Source: a virus
Length of the DNA stretch: 29,326 nt
Virus record (IMG/VR): IMGVR_UViG_3300022908_000007
Span: 1-29,326 of that record
Strand: one strand, 5' to 3'
In this document: in pieces, positions 23,201 to 28,964 of the stretch
Numbering within the stretch: the stretch's first letter is position 1
How the letters are laid out: every line of letters starts with the position of its first letter
The notes under the pieces: generated by a model
What the model was told of the DNA's origin: nothing
Databases searched by the model: none
What the model saw: the letters and a program-made list of their open reading frames with translations, nothing else
Translations under genes and position numbers: made by a program

Positions 23201-23544
23201 TTTTTTAATGCTTTATAAATCTGTTCAGTAATCCATCCGGTTAAGTATGCCTGTGGCTCATCATTATTTTTATCCAATTCCATATTCCGGTGAACATAAA
23301 TTGAATTTACCAAATGAACTACTTCATGAGCTATTAACATATGTGAAACATCAGGTTTAAAGAATACCGTAAAAAATTCTAATCCAATACCACTAGTCCA
23401 AGTCGTAACAAATGCACCGAAAGAATTAGGATCTTTACCTTTATGGTCTATACCTAAAGTTTTAGAAGATTCATCAAAATCATCTGTGACAACTATTCTT
23501 AGGTGTCCATAGTATATTGGAATAGCTATTTTAGTTATCTTCAT
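23197..23544 (-). CDS. Small HExxH putative metallopeptidase-like protein
   Basis: A 115-residue protein with HEVVH at residues 73-77 on a helix (SHMLIAHEVVHLVNSIYV). An acidic residue at 96 in NDEPQAYLTGWITE suits the third metal ligand of gluzincin/SprT-like folds. The N-terminal half is beta-rich (YYGHLRIVVTDDF, LEFFTVFFKP). Small phage proteins of this sort are known in Bacteroidota phages without assigned substrates; activity is inferred from the motif only. It overlaps its neighbours by 1 and 4 nt in the early operon. Confidence 0.62.
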   Translation of the reverse strand: MKITKIAIPIYYGHLRIVVTDDFDESSKTLGIDHKGKDPNSFGAFVTTWTSGIGLEFFTVFFKPDVSHMLIAHEVVHLVNSIYVHRNMELDKNNDEPQAYLTGWITEQIYKALKK

Positions 23545-23762
23545 TATATTATTTTAAGTGTGAAAAATATACCACACAGCTGCATTTGAAATATAGATCT
23601 ATCAAAACCAACAGAAAACAACTCCACATCATCATACTCCTCAGCCACATCCGCTTCCAATTCTTTCAACTCCTCCTTGCTAATCTCAACTGTACAATAT
23701 TTATTGCCAGGAAATTCTAATAGCCTATTTGCTACCGTTTCGATTCTTGTAAGTGTTCCCAT
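23544..23762 (-). CDS. Small protein of the early operon, unassigned
   Basis: A 72-residue protein with a helical acidic middle (SKEELKELEADVAEEYDDVE) and a hydrophobic C-terminus (IFQMQLCGIFFTLKII). It is coupled to the HExxH gene by a one-base overlap (TAATG). The hydrophobic end is too short and mixed to call a membrane span. No family is recognised. Confidence 0.55.
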   Translation of the reverse strand: MGTLTRIETVANRLLEFPGNKYCTVEISKEELKELEADVAEEYDDVELFSVGFDRSIFQMQLCGIFFTLKII

Positions 23763-23764
23763 AA

Positions 23765-24124
23765 TTAATCGTTTTGATTATCATCAATAATAAAACCTTT
23801 AGCAAATCTGGTCTTATTAGGATCAGAAATTACAGATAATACTAAATCATTGAATTGATTAAAAGTATCATTGAAAAAATCTTTATCATTTCTATTTCCA
23901 TTTATTAAGAATTCTTCTTCTGTTTTACCAAATCTTCTCCCACAACAATGGAAAACATTAATAATACCCCATATGCCTTCTACTTTTGTCCTAACCAAAG
24001 TTTCGAACCTTGGTAGGAATAATTTTTCGATACCATTTGATACAATCATCTTATGACTTGATATATAGTCCGGCCATATAGCAGGAATATCTTGTTTAAT
24101 AATTTTACTTGATCTTAATTGCAT
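23765..24124 (-). CDS. Early operon protein, unassigned
   Basis: A 119-residue protein with no clear family. It begins with a basic segment (QLRSSKIIKQDIPAIWPDYI), and a central HCCGRRFGKTEEEF recalls Walker A-like loops without the correct spacing. The C-terminus is rich in Asn and Asp (FIIDDNQND). The gene overlaps the upstream one by 20 nt and precedes the 72-residue gene by 2 nt. Confidence 0.55.
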   Translation of the reverse strand: MQLRSSKIIKQDIPAIWPDYISSHKMIVSNGIEKLFLPRFETLVRTKVEGIWGIINVFHCCGRRFGKTEEEFLINGNRNDKDFFNDTFNQFNDLVLSVISDPNKTRFAKGFIIDDNQND

Positions 24125-24365
24125 AATGTTCGTTTTTAATATCGTTAGCCAATTGTTTTCTTTTAAAATATAACTTCATGTCATAAATTTTAAGTGAGAA
24201 TTCTGTGTCAATCATACTCGTAGCAGCAGTTATTGTGATTGAATCCCTCATAAGTTCATTTATACCTACAGACATCTCATTGTAGTCCTCATCCGAGAAC
24301 TCAAAGTCAGCCCTTTTAATATTCAGCTTTACTAGCATCAAAGCCAGTTCTTTTATGTTTATCAT
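24105..24365 (-). CDS. Small early operon protein, unassigned
   Basis: An 86-residue protein, largely helical (NIKELALMLVKLNIKRADFE, DYNEMSVGINELMRDS), with a basic C-terminus (KRKQLANDIKNEHYAIKIK). It follows the RepL-like gene after 6 nt and overlaps the next by 20 nt. It could be a partner of the DNA-binding protein upstream. No motif is recognised. Confidence 0.55.
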   Translation of the reverse strand: MINIKELALMLVKLNIKRADFEFSDEDYNEMSVGINELMRDSITITAATSMIDTEFSLKIYDMKLYFKRKQLANDIKNEHYAIKIK

Positions 24366-24371
24366 AATTAT

Positions 24372-24872
24372 TTATTTTAGTGGTTTCTTTAATACTTCAA
24401 TATTATTCGGATACTTTCCTAGCCTATCACCCTTGAAAAAATAATATGGGTTGATCCATAGCAAATCTTTAATCTTAATATGAGGACACACATACCTTCT
24501 GATAGATAAGTCCTCTATTGCTTTTTTAAATGTATTCACAGACTTAATTCCATTGTTCTTCATGTACTCCTGCCTATTAATCCATATGTACTCACACCCA
24601 ACATCAATGTAGTACATCACGTACAAAAGCAACTCCTTAGATCTAATAGGCAAATTCATCATGTTATCCTTCCCGCCTGTAACATCAAATACTTTTGTGA
24701 ATGGTGTAGCCTCAATGTATATCTCCTTAACATCCGGCTCCTTAAATTTATTAATCACATTTCTGCTTTTCTTCCTCGCAGGAATCCGTAGTTTATAATC
24801 TTCATCACCTATCAAAGGATTCAAACCCAATTTACTTTCGTCAATCTCAGGTCGTATTTTTAATCTTCCCAT
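24372..24872 (-). CDS. RepL-like winged-helix protein
   Basis: A 166-residue protein. The N-terminus is basic, and residues 75-150 form a winged helix: LPIRSKELLLYVMYYIDVG, the recognition part NGIKSVNTFKKAIEDLSIRR, then YVCPHIKIKDLLWINPYYFF and KGDRLGKYP. WINPYYFFKGDR is a hallmark of RepL-type plasmid replication initiators, also reported in crAss-like phages. It is the first gene of the leftward block and borders the candidate origin. Its promoter overlaps TGTCA/TGACA repeats, compatible with autoregulation. It could act as an initiator or purely as a transcription regulator. Confidence 0.68.
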   Translation of the reverse strand: MGRLKIRPEIDESKLGLNPLIGDEDYKLRIPARKKSRNVINKFKEPDVKEIYIEATPFTKVFDVTGGKDNMMNLPIRSKELLLYVMYYIDVGCEYIWINRQEYMKNNGIKSVNTFKKAIEDLSIRRYVCPHIKIKDLLWINPYYFFKGDRLGKYPNNIEVLKKPLK

Positions 24873-24876
24873 ATCT

Positions 24877-24907
24877 CAAATGTCATCATTTATTTCTATT
24901 TTGTCAA
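24877..24907 (-). promoter_or_regulatory. Promoter of the RepL-like gene
   Basis: On the minus strand, TTGA (24907-24904), a 19-nt spacer, then GACATTTG (24884-24877), 4 nt before the ATG. Both elements deviate by one or two bases from TTTG-N19-TAnnTTTG. The -33 overlaps a TGTCA repeat, so the protein may repress itself. Confidence 0.45.
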
Positions 24908-25006
24908 TACACTGACACTACTTATAAGTCAACATATTGACATTAACCTTTTAATACTGTCAATCATTTGATTTTGGTACTAACACTATTTTCTCCTTTT
25001 AATACT
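24902..25006. repeat. Cluster of TGTCA/TTGAC inverted repeats and a 12-bp direct repeat
   Basis: TGTCA-6 nt-TGACA (24902-24917) and GTCAA-4 nt-TTGAC (24928-24941) are inverted pairs; a further GTCAAT is at 24959-24964. CCTTTTAATACT occurs at 24947-24958 and 24995-25006. These are likely protein-binding sites upstream of the RepL-like gene, or iterons of an origin. Confidence 0.5.
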
Positions 25007-25022
25007 ATTTAAACACATGTTT

Positions 25023-25307
25023 TTAGTGCTTTTTACAATTATATCCAGTACACCCATTATATAAGTGGGTCAGAAAAATAAAAATTGCAAAAATTTTAAA
25101 CCCAATTCTGAAAAATGTATATATCCGTGTGGTGGGGATTATCCCCCTATCCTGACCGGGTGCCCTTGTTGAAAGAGATCGTTTTGCTTTGACCGGGGTG
25201 GCTTGTTTTGCTTTATGGTCTTCTACTTTGGTTAGTGCCCCTGCTGCTGTGATAAAGAGAAAGTGAACCGTACCTATTGATCGCTTATCATAGTTGCTTA
25301 CATCCAA
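25023..25307 (-). CDS. Doubtful 94-residue reading frame in a GC-richer islet
   Basis: An open frame with ATG at 25307 reads MDVSNYDKRSIGTVHFLFIT, then AGALTKVEDHKAK and PVKAKRSLSTRAPGQDRG. The first 65 codons look like protein and are richer in G+C than the surroundings; the last 30 codons are AT-rich and look non-coding. The frame lies alone in the gene-poor region, without a promoter box. It could be a remnant of a host or mobile-element gene, or chance. The segment contains the palindrome GGGGAT-T-ATCCCC. Confidence 0.25.
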   Translation of the reverse strand: MDVSNYDKRSIGTVHFLFITAAGALTKVEDHKAKQATPVKAKRSLSTRAPGQDRGIIPTTRIYTFFRIGFKIFAIFIFLTHLYNGCTGYNCKKH

Positions 25308-25740
25308 TGCCAGCTACCAACATGACCTCTTCCCCCTATACCATGTAAAATAGATCTTCATACCAATAGCCTCCCAATTGCACCTTGTTATGACAATCAA
25401 ACAATAATAACCTATCAACCCCGCTAAATCGCCTAACAACATTATGAAATTCAAACAATTTACACGCGTATGTATGCGGAGATTGGGGAGAATCCACCCT
25501 ATAATAATGCATAATCTACCTATTTTAGCCCTTGAGGATATGTAAAAGGATATGAAAATGTGATTGGAAAAGTTTGGGATAGATAATTAAGTAAATGATA
25601 TTCAGAATGTTGGTTATGAAAATGATAGGTTGTATATATAAGTATATTAAATTGGGTTGATGTAATAAGGATTTAAGGCTGTGTAATGGATTTTTAGGGT
25701 ATGATATGTGATAGTATTCGTATTGGCTCCTTAATCGTTA
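25308..25740. other. Gene-poor region with abrupt G/C strand-bias switch (candidate origin)
   Basis: No credible gene. On the plus strand 25321-25440 is C-rich with very few G (39 C, 9 G by my count). 25561-25680 is G-rich with almost no C (about 29 G, 2 C). The switch falls near 25460-25540. Divergent transcription starts on both sides. Skew reversal at a gene-poor divergent junction is typical of phage replication origins. Confidence 0.5.
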
Positions 25741-25859
25741 TAAGGGCTTAATAATAAGTATGAATTTATTTTAGGTTACAAGGTGTGTTTAAGTATGTTT
25801 AAAAGCATATTTCAAATTAAATCAAAAAAAACTTTCTTTTTTATTTGGATGTTATTAAA

Positions 25860-25919
25860 ATAACTCCGATACTTGTAGTGCGTTAACGAATGAACGTTAC
25901 GCTTTAAGACTTCGCAGTC
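25860..25919 (+). promoter_or_regulatory. Leader of the first plus-strand gene
   Basis: An imperfect inverted repeat GCGTTAACG/CGTTACGC (about 25880-25902) is followed by AAGACTTCGCAG (25906-25917) just before the ATG. TACTTGTA upstream is only a partial -7 match. A clear promoter was not identified. Confidence 0.35.
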
Positions 25920-26057
25920 ATGAAAAACATACTTAACAAAATCGCATCAGAATTAAATAGAGAATCAGCTTACGGTGAAGGTAATGACGGAGGTGTCATT
26001 TTGGTTATCGTTGGGATATTGGTTATCGGATTCTTTATCGCTAACAACTTATTATAA
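25920..26057 (+). CDS. Small single-span membrane protein
   Basis: A 45-residue protein (MKNILNKIASELNRESAYGE, GNDGG) followed by a hydrophobic segment VILVIVGILVIGFFIA at residues 26-41 and a short end (NNLL). It is a bitopic membrane peptide with a charged N-terminal part. Such peptides in phages can be holin-like, superinfection-exclusion or host membrane-modifying factors; none is proven. The gene is bracketed by GACTTCGCAG just before its start and the exact inverted copy CTGCGAAGTC 14 nt after its stop, so the message could close on itself. A terminator follows. Confidence 0.65.
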   Translation: MKNILNKIASELNRESAYGEGNDGGVILVIVGILVIGFFIANNLL

Positions 26058-26070
26058 TATTCCTGTGTTC

Positions 26071-26124
26071 CTGCGAAGTCCGCAGTGAATCCTTTGCCCC
26101 GCCTGGTTCGCCTTGCGGGGTTTT
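26071..26124 (+). terminator. Hairpin CTGCG/CGCAG and terminator CCCCGC/GCGGGG-TTTT
   Basis: CTGCGAAGTCCGCAG (26071-26085) is a 5-bp hairpin containing the inverted copy of the start element. Then CCCCGC (26097-26102) pairs with GCGGGG (26115-26120), followed by TTTT. It ends the first small transcript or attenuates the lipoprotein gene. Confidence 0.7.
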
Positions 26125-26131
26125 GGGGTAC

Positions 26132-26470
26132 ATGAATATTATGAAAATAGCCTTATCAATGGCTTTTGTAGTTGCACTGGGTGCAAGCTGCAAGAAAGAA
26201 GTTAGCGCTCCTGTTAAAACGGAAAGTGTTAAAAGTATTAAAAAAGCGGATATCAGATGGGATCTTCCGGGAGCATCAAAGCCTACAAGCGGTTACGATG
26301 ATAGCGGTAATCCTACTGATGATGGTATAGGAGGCTATCCTGAAGGAGCAAATACGTTCCCTCATAATACTGGGGCATGTTATTGCGGTCAATATCCTAG
26401 TTGTCATCCTCAGCCGACAAATACACCGCAAGAAAATTGCGATCCTTGTCAGACATATCCGCCAAAATGA
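26132..26470 (+). CDS. Small Cys-rich lipoprotein
   Basis: A 112-residue protein from ATG 26132 (ATG 26141 is also possible; an upstream TTG is less likely). It has a short basic start, a hydrophobic core (LSMAFVVALG) and Cys20 in GASCKKE, a Bacteroidota-type lipobox. The mature part is Pro/Gly/Asn-rich and contains five further cysteines (CYCGQYPSC, NCDPC) near the end, suggesting disulfides. It would be exported and anchored to a host membrane. Phage lipoproteins often block superinfecting phages by masking receptors, but that is inference. It is followed by a terminator. Confidence 0.72.
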   Translation: MNIMKIALSMAFVVALGASCKKEVSAPVKTESVKSIKKADIRWDLPGASKPTSGYDDSGNPTDDGIGGYPEGANTFPHNTGACYCGQYPSCHPQPTNTPQENCDPCQTYPPK

Positions 26471-26479
26471 TAAAAAACG

Positions 26480-26534
26480 CCCCGCCTTCGTAAGATGAGC
26501 GGGGTTTGAAGGTGCCAAGCAATGTAGTTTGGCA
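26480..26534 (+). terminator. Terminator with adjacent hairpin
   Basis: CCCCGC (26480-26485) pairs with GCGGGG (26499-26504), followed by TTT. CTTC in the loop can pair with GAAG (26508-26511), giving a small pseudoknot option. TGCCAA/TTGGCA (26513-26534) forms a second 6-bp hairpin just before the next gene. Confidence 0.65.
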
Positions 26535-26549
26535 TTAAAAGACTTCGCA

Positions 26550-26672
26550 ATGATTATTTCAACAACAGAGCATCACGAAAAGTTCATACCAAAAGTCATA
26601 GCTGCGACAATAGCAATGTTCACAGTTTATGTAATAGCCCAAACAACAATCTTTTTATACTTTAACATTTAA
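26550..26672 (+). CDS. Small membrane peptide
   Basis: A 40-residue peptide (MIISTTEHHEKF, then IPKVIAAT) followed by a hydrophobic stretch at residues 18-38 (IAATIAMFTVYVIAQTTIFL). It is one predicted span. It starts directly at AAGACTTCGCA-ATG, the same element found before the gene at 25920. No family is known to me. It is 11 nt upstream of the 165-residue gene and probably cotranscribed. Confidence 0.55.
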   Translation: MIISTTEHHEKFIPKVIAATIAMFTVYVIAQTTIFLYFNI

Positions 26673-26683
26673 TACCAAATACT

Positions 26684-27181
26684 ATGAAAACTACAATATA
26701 TACTAAAACTAAAAAAGGTCAAAAACTAATAATCGAGATTAGATGTGATGATGAGTGCAAAAATGGGCACGATACATTTTCTATCACAGGAACTATTCTT
26801 GGTAAAGCTTGCAGTTCTAATCATTATTATGCGATTAAATACAATGATGGTAAATATTACAGGCATGAAGGTGGCGGCTGTATTCATGATGTTATTTTAA
26901 ATGCACATCCTGAGCTTAAACCACTGGTTGAAATTCATCTATCTGATGGGGATGGTGTGCCAATGTATGCGGTTGAGAATGGATATTACCATATGCGCAA
27001 CACAGAAATATTTAAAAAATATTTAAGGCTTACAGATGAGCAAGTAAAAGATTTCTATTCAATTAAACCAACATCATCCCAAACAGATAAAGGCATATTC
27101 ATAGATAAAATAGAAGCTATGAAGCCTATTTGGTTAGAAGAGGCTAAAAAGGCTAAAGAACTAATCAAATCATTACTATAA
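26684..27181 (+). CDS. Phage protein of a widespread uncharacterised type
   Basis: A 165-residue protein with CKNGHDTFSITGTIL in the N-terminal part. A central GGGCIHDVILNAHPELKPLV is followed by HLSDGDGVPMYAVENGYYH, a pattern found in many phage and prophage proteins of unknown function, with conserved Cys and His that may bind metal. The C-terminus is helical and Lys-rich (WLEEAKKAKELIKS). The length is in line with that group. It starts after an A-rich leader and is followed by the structured region at 27182-27519. Function is not known. Confidence 0.7.
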   Translation: MKTTIYTKTKKGQKLIIEIRCDDECKNGHDTFSITGTILGKACSSNHYYAIKYNDGKYYRHEGGGCIHDVILNAHPELKPLVEIHLSDGDGVPMYAVENGYYHMRNTEIFKKYLRLTDEQVKDFYSIKPTSSQTDKGIFIDKIEAMKPIWLEEAKKAKELIKSLL

Positions 27182-27519
27182 GTAATATTCCCGAATGCGT
27201 TAGCCTAATTCGCAAAGGCCGGGAACAATAAAGCTGATACCTTACTATCCGCATGTATGTGTTGCGTCACATACCGCTTACTGTAGCGAAATACACATAC
27301 CACGTAGGTTATACGGAGTTTGCACGACTTAATGGGTGCCTAGGTTGTAAATAACAATCGTGTCTAAGGAGCGAGTTCTAAAAAAACTGTATGCCTATGG
27401 TAGTGTCAACTATCTTTTAGATGTAATGCAGCCTATGACGGTTCCAAGCCCGTGTAAATGCAGAGGACATAATTAACTAAACAATGCAATAAGGCATAAC
27501 AAATTTAGACTTCCATTTC
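27182..27519 (+). ncRNA. Candidate structured RNA of about 330 nt
   Basis: No gene above 33 codons is present. Pairs seen: TTCCCG/CGGGAA (27188-27225) enclosing TGCG/CGCA and GCC/GGC in crossing order; GTATGTG/CACATAC (7 bp, with two possible 3' partners); CGCT/AGCG; CGTA/TACG; GGTTGT/ACAATC; GCT-CCTTA/TAAGG-AGC closing a multibranch; TCTAAAA/TTTTAGA (27377-27421) crossing TATGCC/GGCATA (27390-27498). The segment looks richer in G+C than the genes on either side. No known RNA class (group I/II intron, tmRNA, RNase P, hammerhead) was recognised. Folding is by eye. Confidence 0.5.
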
Positions 27520-27732
27520 ATGAAACAAACTCAATTTTTAGCAACATTCACAGATTTAGAAAACGGTATGCTTGCATTCATATCTATGCATCTTAAAAAA
27601 GATAAATTAATGTACTCGTCTATTCTTAGAGATACAGATTGTGAAGAAAATGTAAGTGTTAAGTTTTACCCTGTAGACAAATTTAGCTTTGAGTACGTAA
27701 GAGACGAGACTAAAAAATTAATAGGGCTATAA
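27520..27732 (+). CDS. Small protein, unassigned
   Basis: A 70-residue soluble protein (MKQTQFLATFTDLENGMLAF and so on) with a beta/alpha character and a positively charged centre (HLKKDKLMYSS). Its leader contains TTTAGACTTCCATTTC before the ATG, a weaker version of the GACTTCG element found at two other starts. It is followed by the paired hairpins at 27734-27788. No motif is recognised. Confidence 0.6.
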   Translation: MKQTQFLATFTDLENGMLAFISMHLKKDKLMYSSILRDTDCEENVSVKFYPVDKFSFEYVRDETKKLIGL

Positions 27733-27733
27733 C

Positions 27734-27788
27734 ACTCCTGCATCCTGGAAGTCCAGGAGTCCAGCCTGCTGCATTCGTGTAGCGGGCT
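27734..27788 (+). other. Two strong tandem hairpins between small genes
   Basis: ACTCCTG/CAGGAGT (27734-27760, alternative inner pair CCTGG/CCAGG) and AGCCTGCT/AGCGGGCT (27763-27788, 8 bp with one wobble, 10-nt loop). No T-run follows, so these are not classical terminators. RNA processing or stability elements are possible. Confidence 0.55.
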
Positions 27789-27802
27789 TAAAAAGCAAAA
27801 CA

Positions 27803-27934
27803 ATGAAAAAGCTAATCTTAATTCTCTTACTCCTGACAATAGTAGGGGTAGGACTCAAAAAAGTATATGACGTTGGCACTGCTCCTGATGAAGAGTGGTT
27901 TCACCGGAAAAGAATGTCAGTTGGTTATTCTTAA
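27803..27934 (+). CDS. Small membrane peptide
   Basis: A 43-residue peptide: KKLILILLLLTIVGVGL (residues 2-18) is a clear hydrophobic span or uncleaved signal. It is followed by KKVYDVGTAPDEEWFHRK and a short end. Positive residues lie on both sides of the span. It starts after AAAAAGCAAAACA, an A-rich leader. The next gene starts 11 nt later. Confidence 0.6.
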   Translation: MKKLILILLLLTIVGVGLKKVYDVGTAPDEEWFHRKRMSVGYS

Positions 27935-27945
27935 ATTTAAGTAAA

Positions 27946-28188
27946 ATGGGAAAAGATAGAAACGAAAATGAAATATATCTACCGAACAACATCAGACCAA
28001 TGCATACAGGCCAAGGACTAACTAAAAAACAATTGAAATATTTCAAAATACCTAGAGGCATGTACGAGATTGCTCAAGACTTATTTAATGGAGATTTTTG
28101 GGAAGCTAATCATTTTCAAAATAAGTTTATTGGGAATGGCGTTCTCAAAATAGGGAATGGGACAAAAATATCATTAATCGAATATTAA
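27946..28188 (+). CDS. Small protein, unassigned
   Basis: An 80-residue protein. I chose ATG 27946 (MGKDRNENEIYLPNNI) because it follows an A-rich leader and lies after the stop of the preceding membrane peptide; an in-frame ATG at 27895 would overlap that gene. The middle has LTKKQLKYFKIPRGMYEIAQ and the end is beta-prone (NGVLKIGNGTKISLIEY). No family is recognised. Confidence 0.6.
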   Translation: MGKDRNENEIYLPNNIRPMHTGQGLTKKQLKYFKIPRGMYEIAQDLFNGDFWEANHFQNKFIGNGVLKIGNGTKISLIEY

Positions 28189-28199
28189 TTATTACAATC

Positions 28200-28406
28200 A
28201 TGCAAAACATATTGAAAAGAATATTCAAAAAACGTTTTGAATCAGACGAAGTAAAAGAAAAGCTTATTGTCTCAAAAATGGAGCGAAACGGCTACAAAGC
28301 TAAGTTTGATAACGGTAAATGGTTTGTGAAGAAGGGCAACAAGACAAATATATCTAGCAACCTATTCGATATATACGAGTTAATTTTACCAATGCTTAAA
28401 GATTAA
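28200..28406 (+). CDS. Small basic protein, unassigned
   Basis: A 68-residue, Lys-rich protein: N-terminal helix ILKRIFKKRFESDEVKEKL, then a beta part (GYKAKFDNGKWFVKKG), then a short helix (LFDIYELILPMLK). It may be a small nucleic-acid or protein binder. It follows the preceding gene after 11 nt and is probably cotranscribed. Confidence 0.6.
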   Translation: MQNILKRIFKKRFESDEVKEKLIVSKMERNGYKAKFDNGKWFVKKGNKTNISSNLFDIYELILPMLKD

Positions 28407-28410
28407 TCGA

Positions 28411-28494
28411 ATGACACACCGCATAATCAGGTACAGAGATCGCAACTATGCTAGAGAGGCATATCGTTGCATGTTAAACCAAATTAAAAAATAA
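28411..28494 (+). CDS. Possible 27-residue basic peptide (or hairpin RNA)
   Basis: A short frame reads MTHRIIRYRDRNYAREAYRC plus MLNQIKK, strongly basic. The same DNA forms a hairpin, GCAAC-TATGC with GCATA-TC-GTTGC (two-base bulge). It fits the 4-nt spacing after the preceding gene and 16 nt before the next, but size alone makes it uncertain. Confidence 0.3.
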   Translation: MTHRIIRYRDRNYAREAYRCMLNQIKK

Positions 28495-28510
28495 CGTTAT
28501 AAAAATAGGA

Positions 28511-28840
28511 ATGGAACTAACACCAGAAGAAAAAGAAGCTCTAAAAATATTTCATGAAAATAAGGCTTACAGAGAAGAGGAGAATCGCAAGCTTAAAGAA
28601 AGTATAGCTTTACAGGAAACAATGAAACTACCTTACCCAGAACACAGAAGGATAGAAATACAGGAGTCAGACGAGCAAGGTATATCTCTTCTACTAGAAC
28701 AAGAAAGAAAAGACATAGTAGTCTTAACAGCTGGTAGGTACTATCAAGATGGCGGAGACATTGAAATAGAATTAAACAAAGAACAAGCTAGATCTATAAT
28801 CAGCTTCTTAACTAAGTTCATTAGTTCAAATAATACCTAA
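28511..28840 (+). CDS. Small acidic protein, unassigned
   Basis: A 109-residue protein. The N-terminal half is a charged helix (LTPEEKEALKIFHENKAYRE, KLKESIALQETM); the C-terminal half has IVVLTAGRYYQDGGDIEIEL and KEQARSIISFLTKFI. The second half resembles a small alpha/beta domain. Function is unknown. It is followed by a membrane peptide after 10 nt. Confidence 0.62.
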   Translation: MELTPEEKEALKIFHENKAYREEENRKLKESIALQETMKLPYPEHRRIEIQESDEQGISLLLEQERKDIVVLTAGRYYQDGGDIEIELNKEQARSIISFLTKFISSNNT

Positions 28841-28850
28841 TTTAAACCCC

Positions 28851-28964
28851 ATGACAACTTCAATCAACAAAACAGCAGGTCAGTCTATCATAGTTAAGAT
28901 ATTCGTTTGTATAGAGGCTATTGGGCTTCTAATAGGTTTTTTAAAATTGATTTCACTTATTTAG
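28851..28964 (+). CDS. Small membrane peptide
   Basis: A 37-residue peptide, MTTSINKTAGQSIIVK, then a hydrophobic run IFVCIEAIGLLIGFLKLISL (residues 17-36) and TAG. It is the last gene before the structured region at 28965-29284. It is similar in kind to the membrane peptides at 25920, 26550 and 27803 but not in sequence. Confidence 0.5.
   Translation: MTTSINKTAGQSIIVKIFVCIEAIGLLIGFLKLISLI

Noticed and set aside
23765-24124. Walker A motif in CGRRFGKTE
   Set aside because: The glycine spacing is wrong for a P-loop and there is no matching Walker B.
26276-26518. Minus-strand frame of 80 codons
   Set aside because: Antisense to the lipoprotein gene, whose signal sequence and lipobox are clear.
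27253-27354. A 33-codon plus-strand frame starting MYVLRHIPLT and ending CLGCK
   Set aside because: It lies across several complementary segments of the candidate RNA and has no A-rich leader; RNA structure explains the segment better, though translation is not excluded.
27182-27519. Group I or II intron, tmRNA, RNase P RNA or hammerhead ribozyme
   Set aside because: None of the conserved core motifs was found: no tag-peptide/tRNA-like pair for tmRNA, no domain V, and no CUGANGA...GAAA core. GGTTCCAAGCC only resembles a T-arm.
27855-28061. Minus-strand frame of 68 codons
   Set aside because: Antisense to two plausible plus-strand genes with correct leaders.
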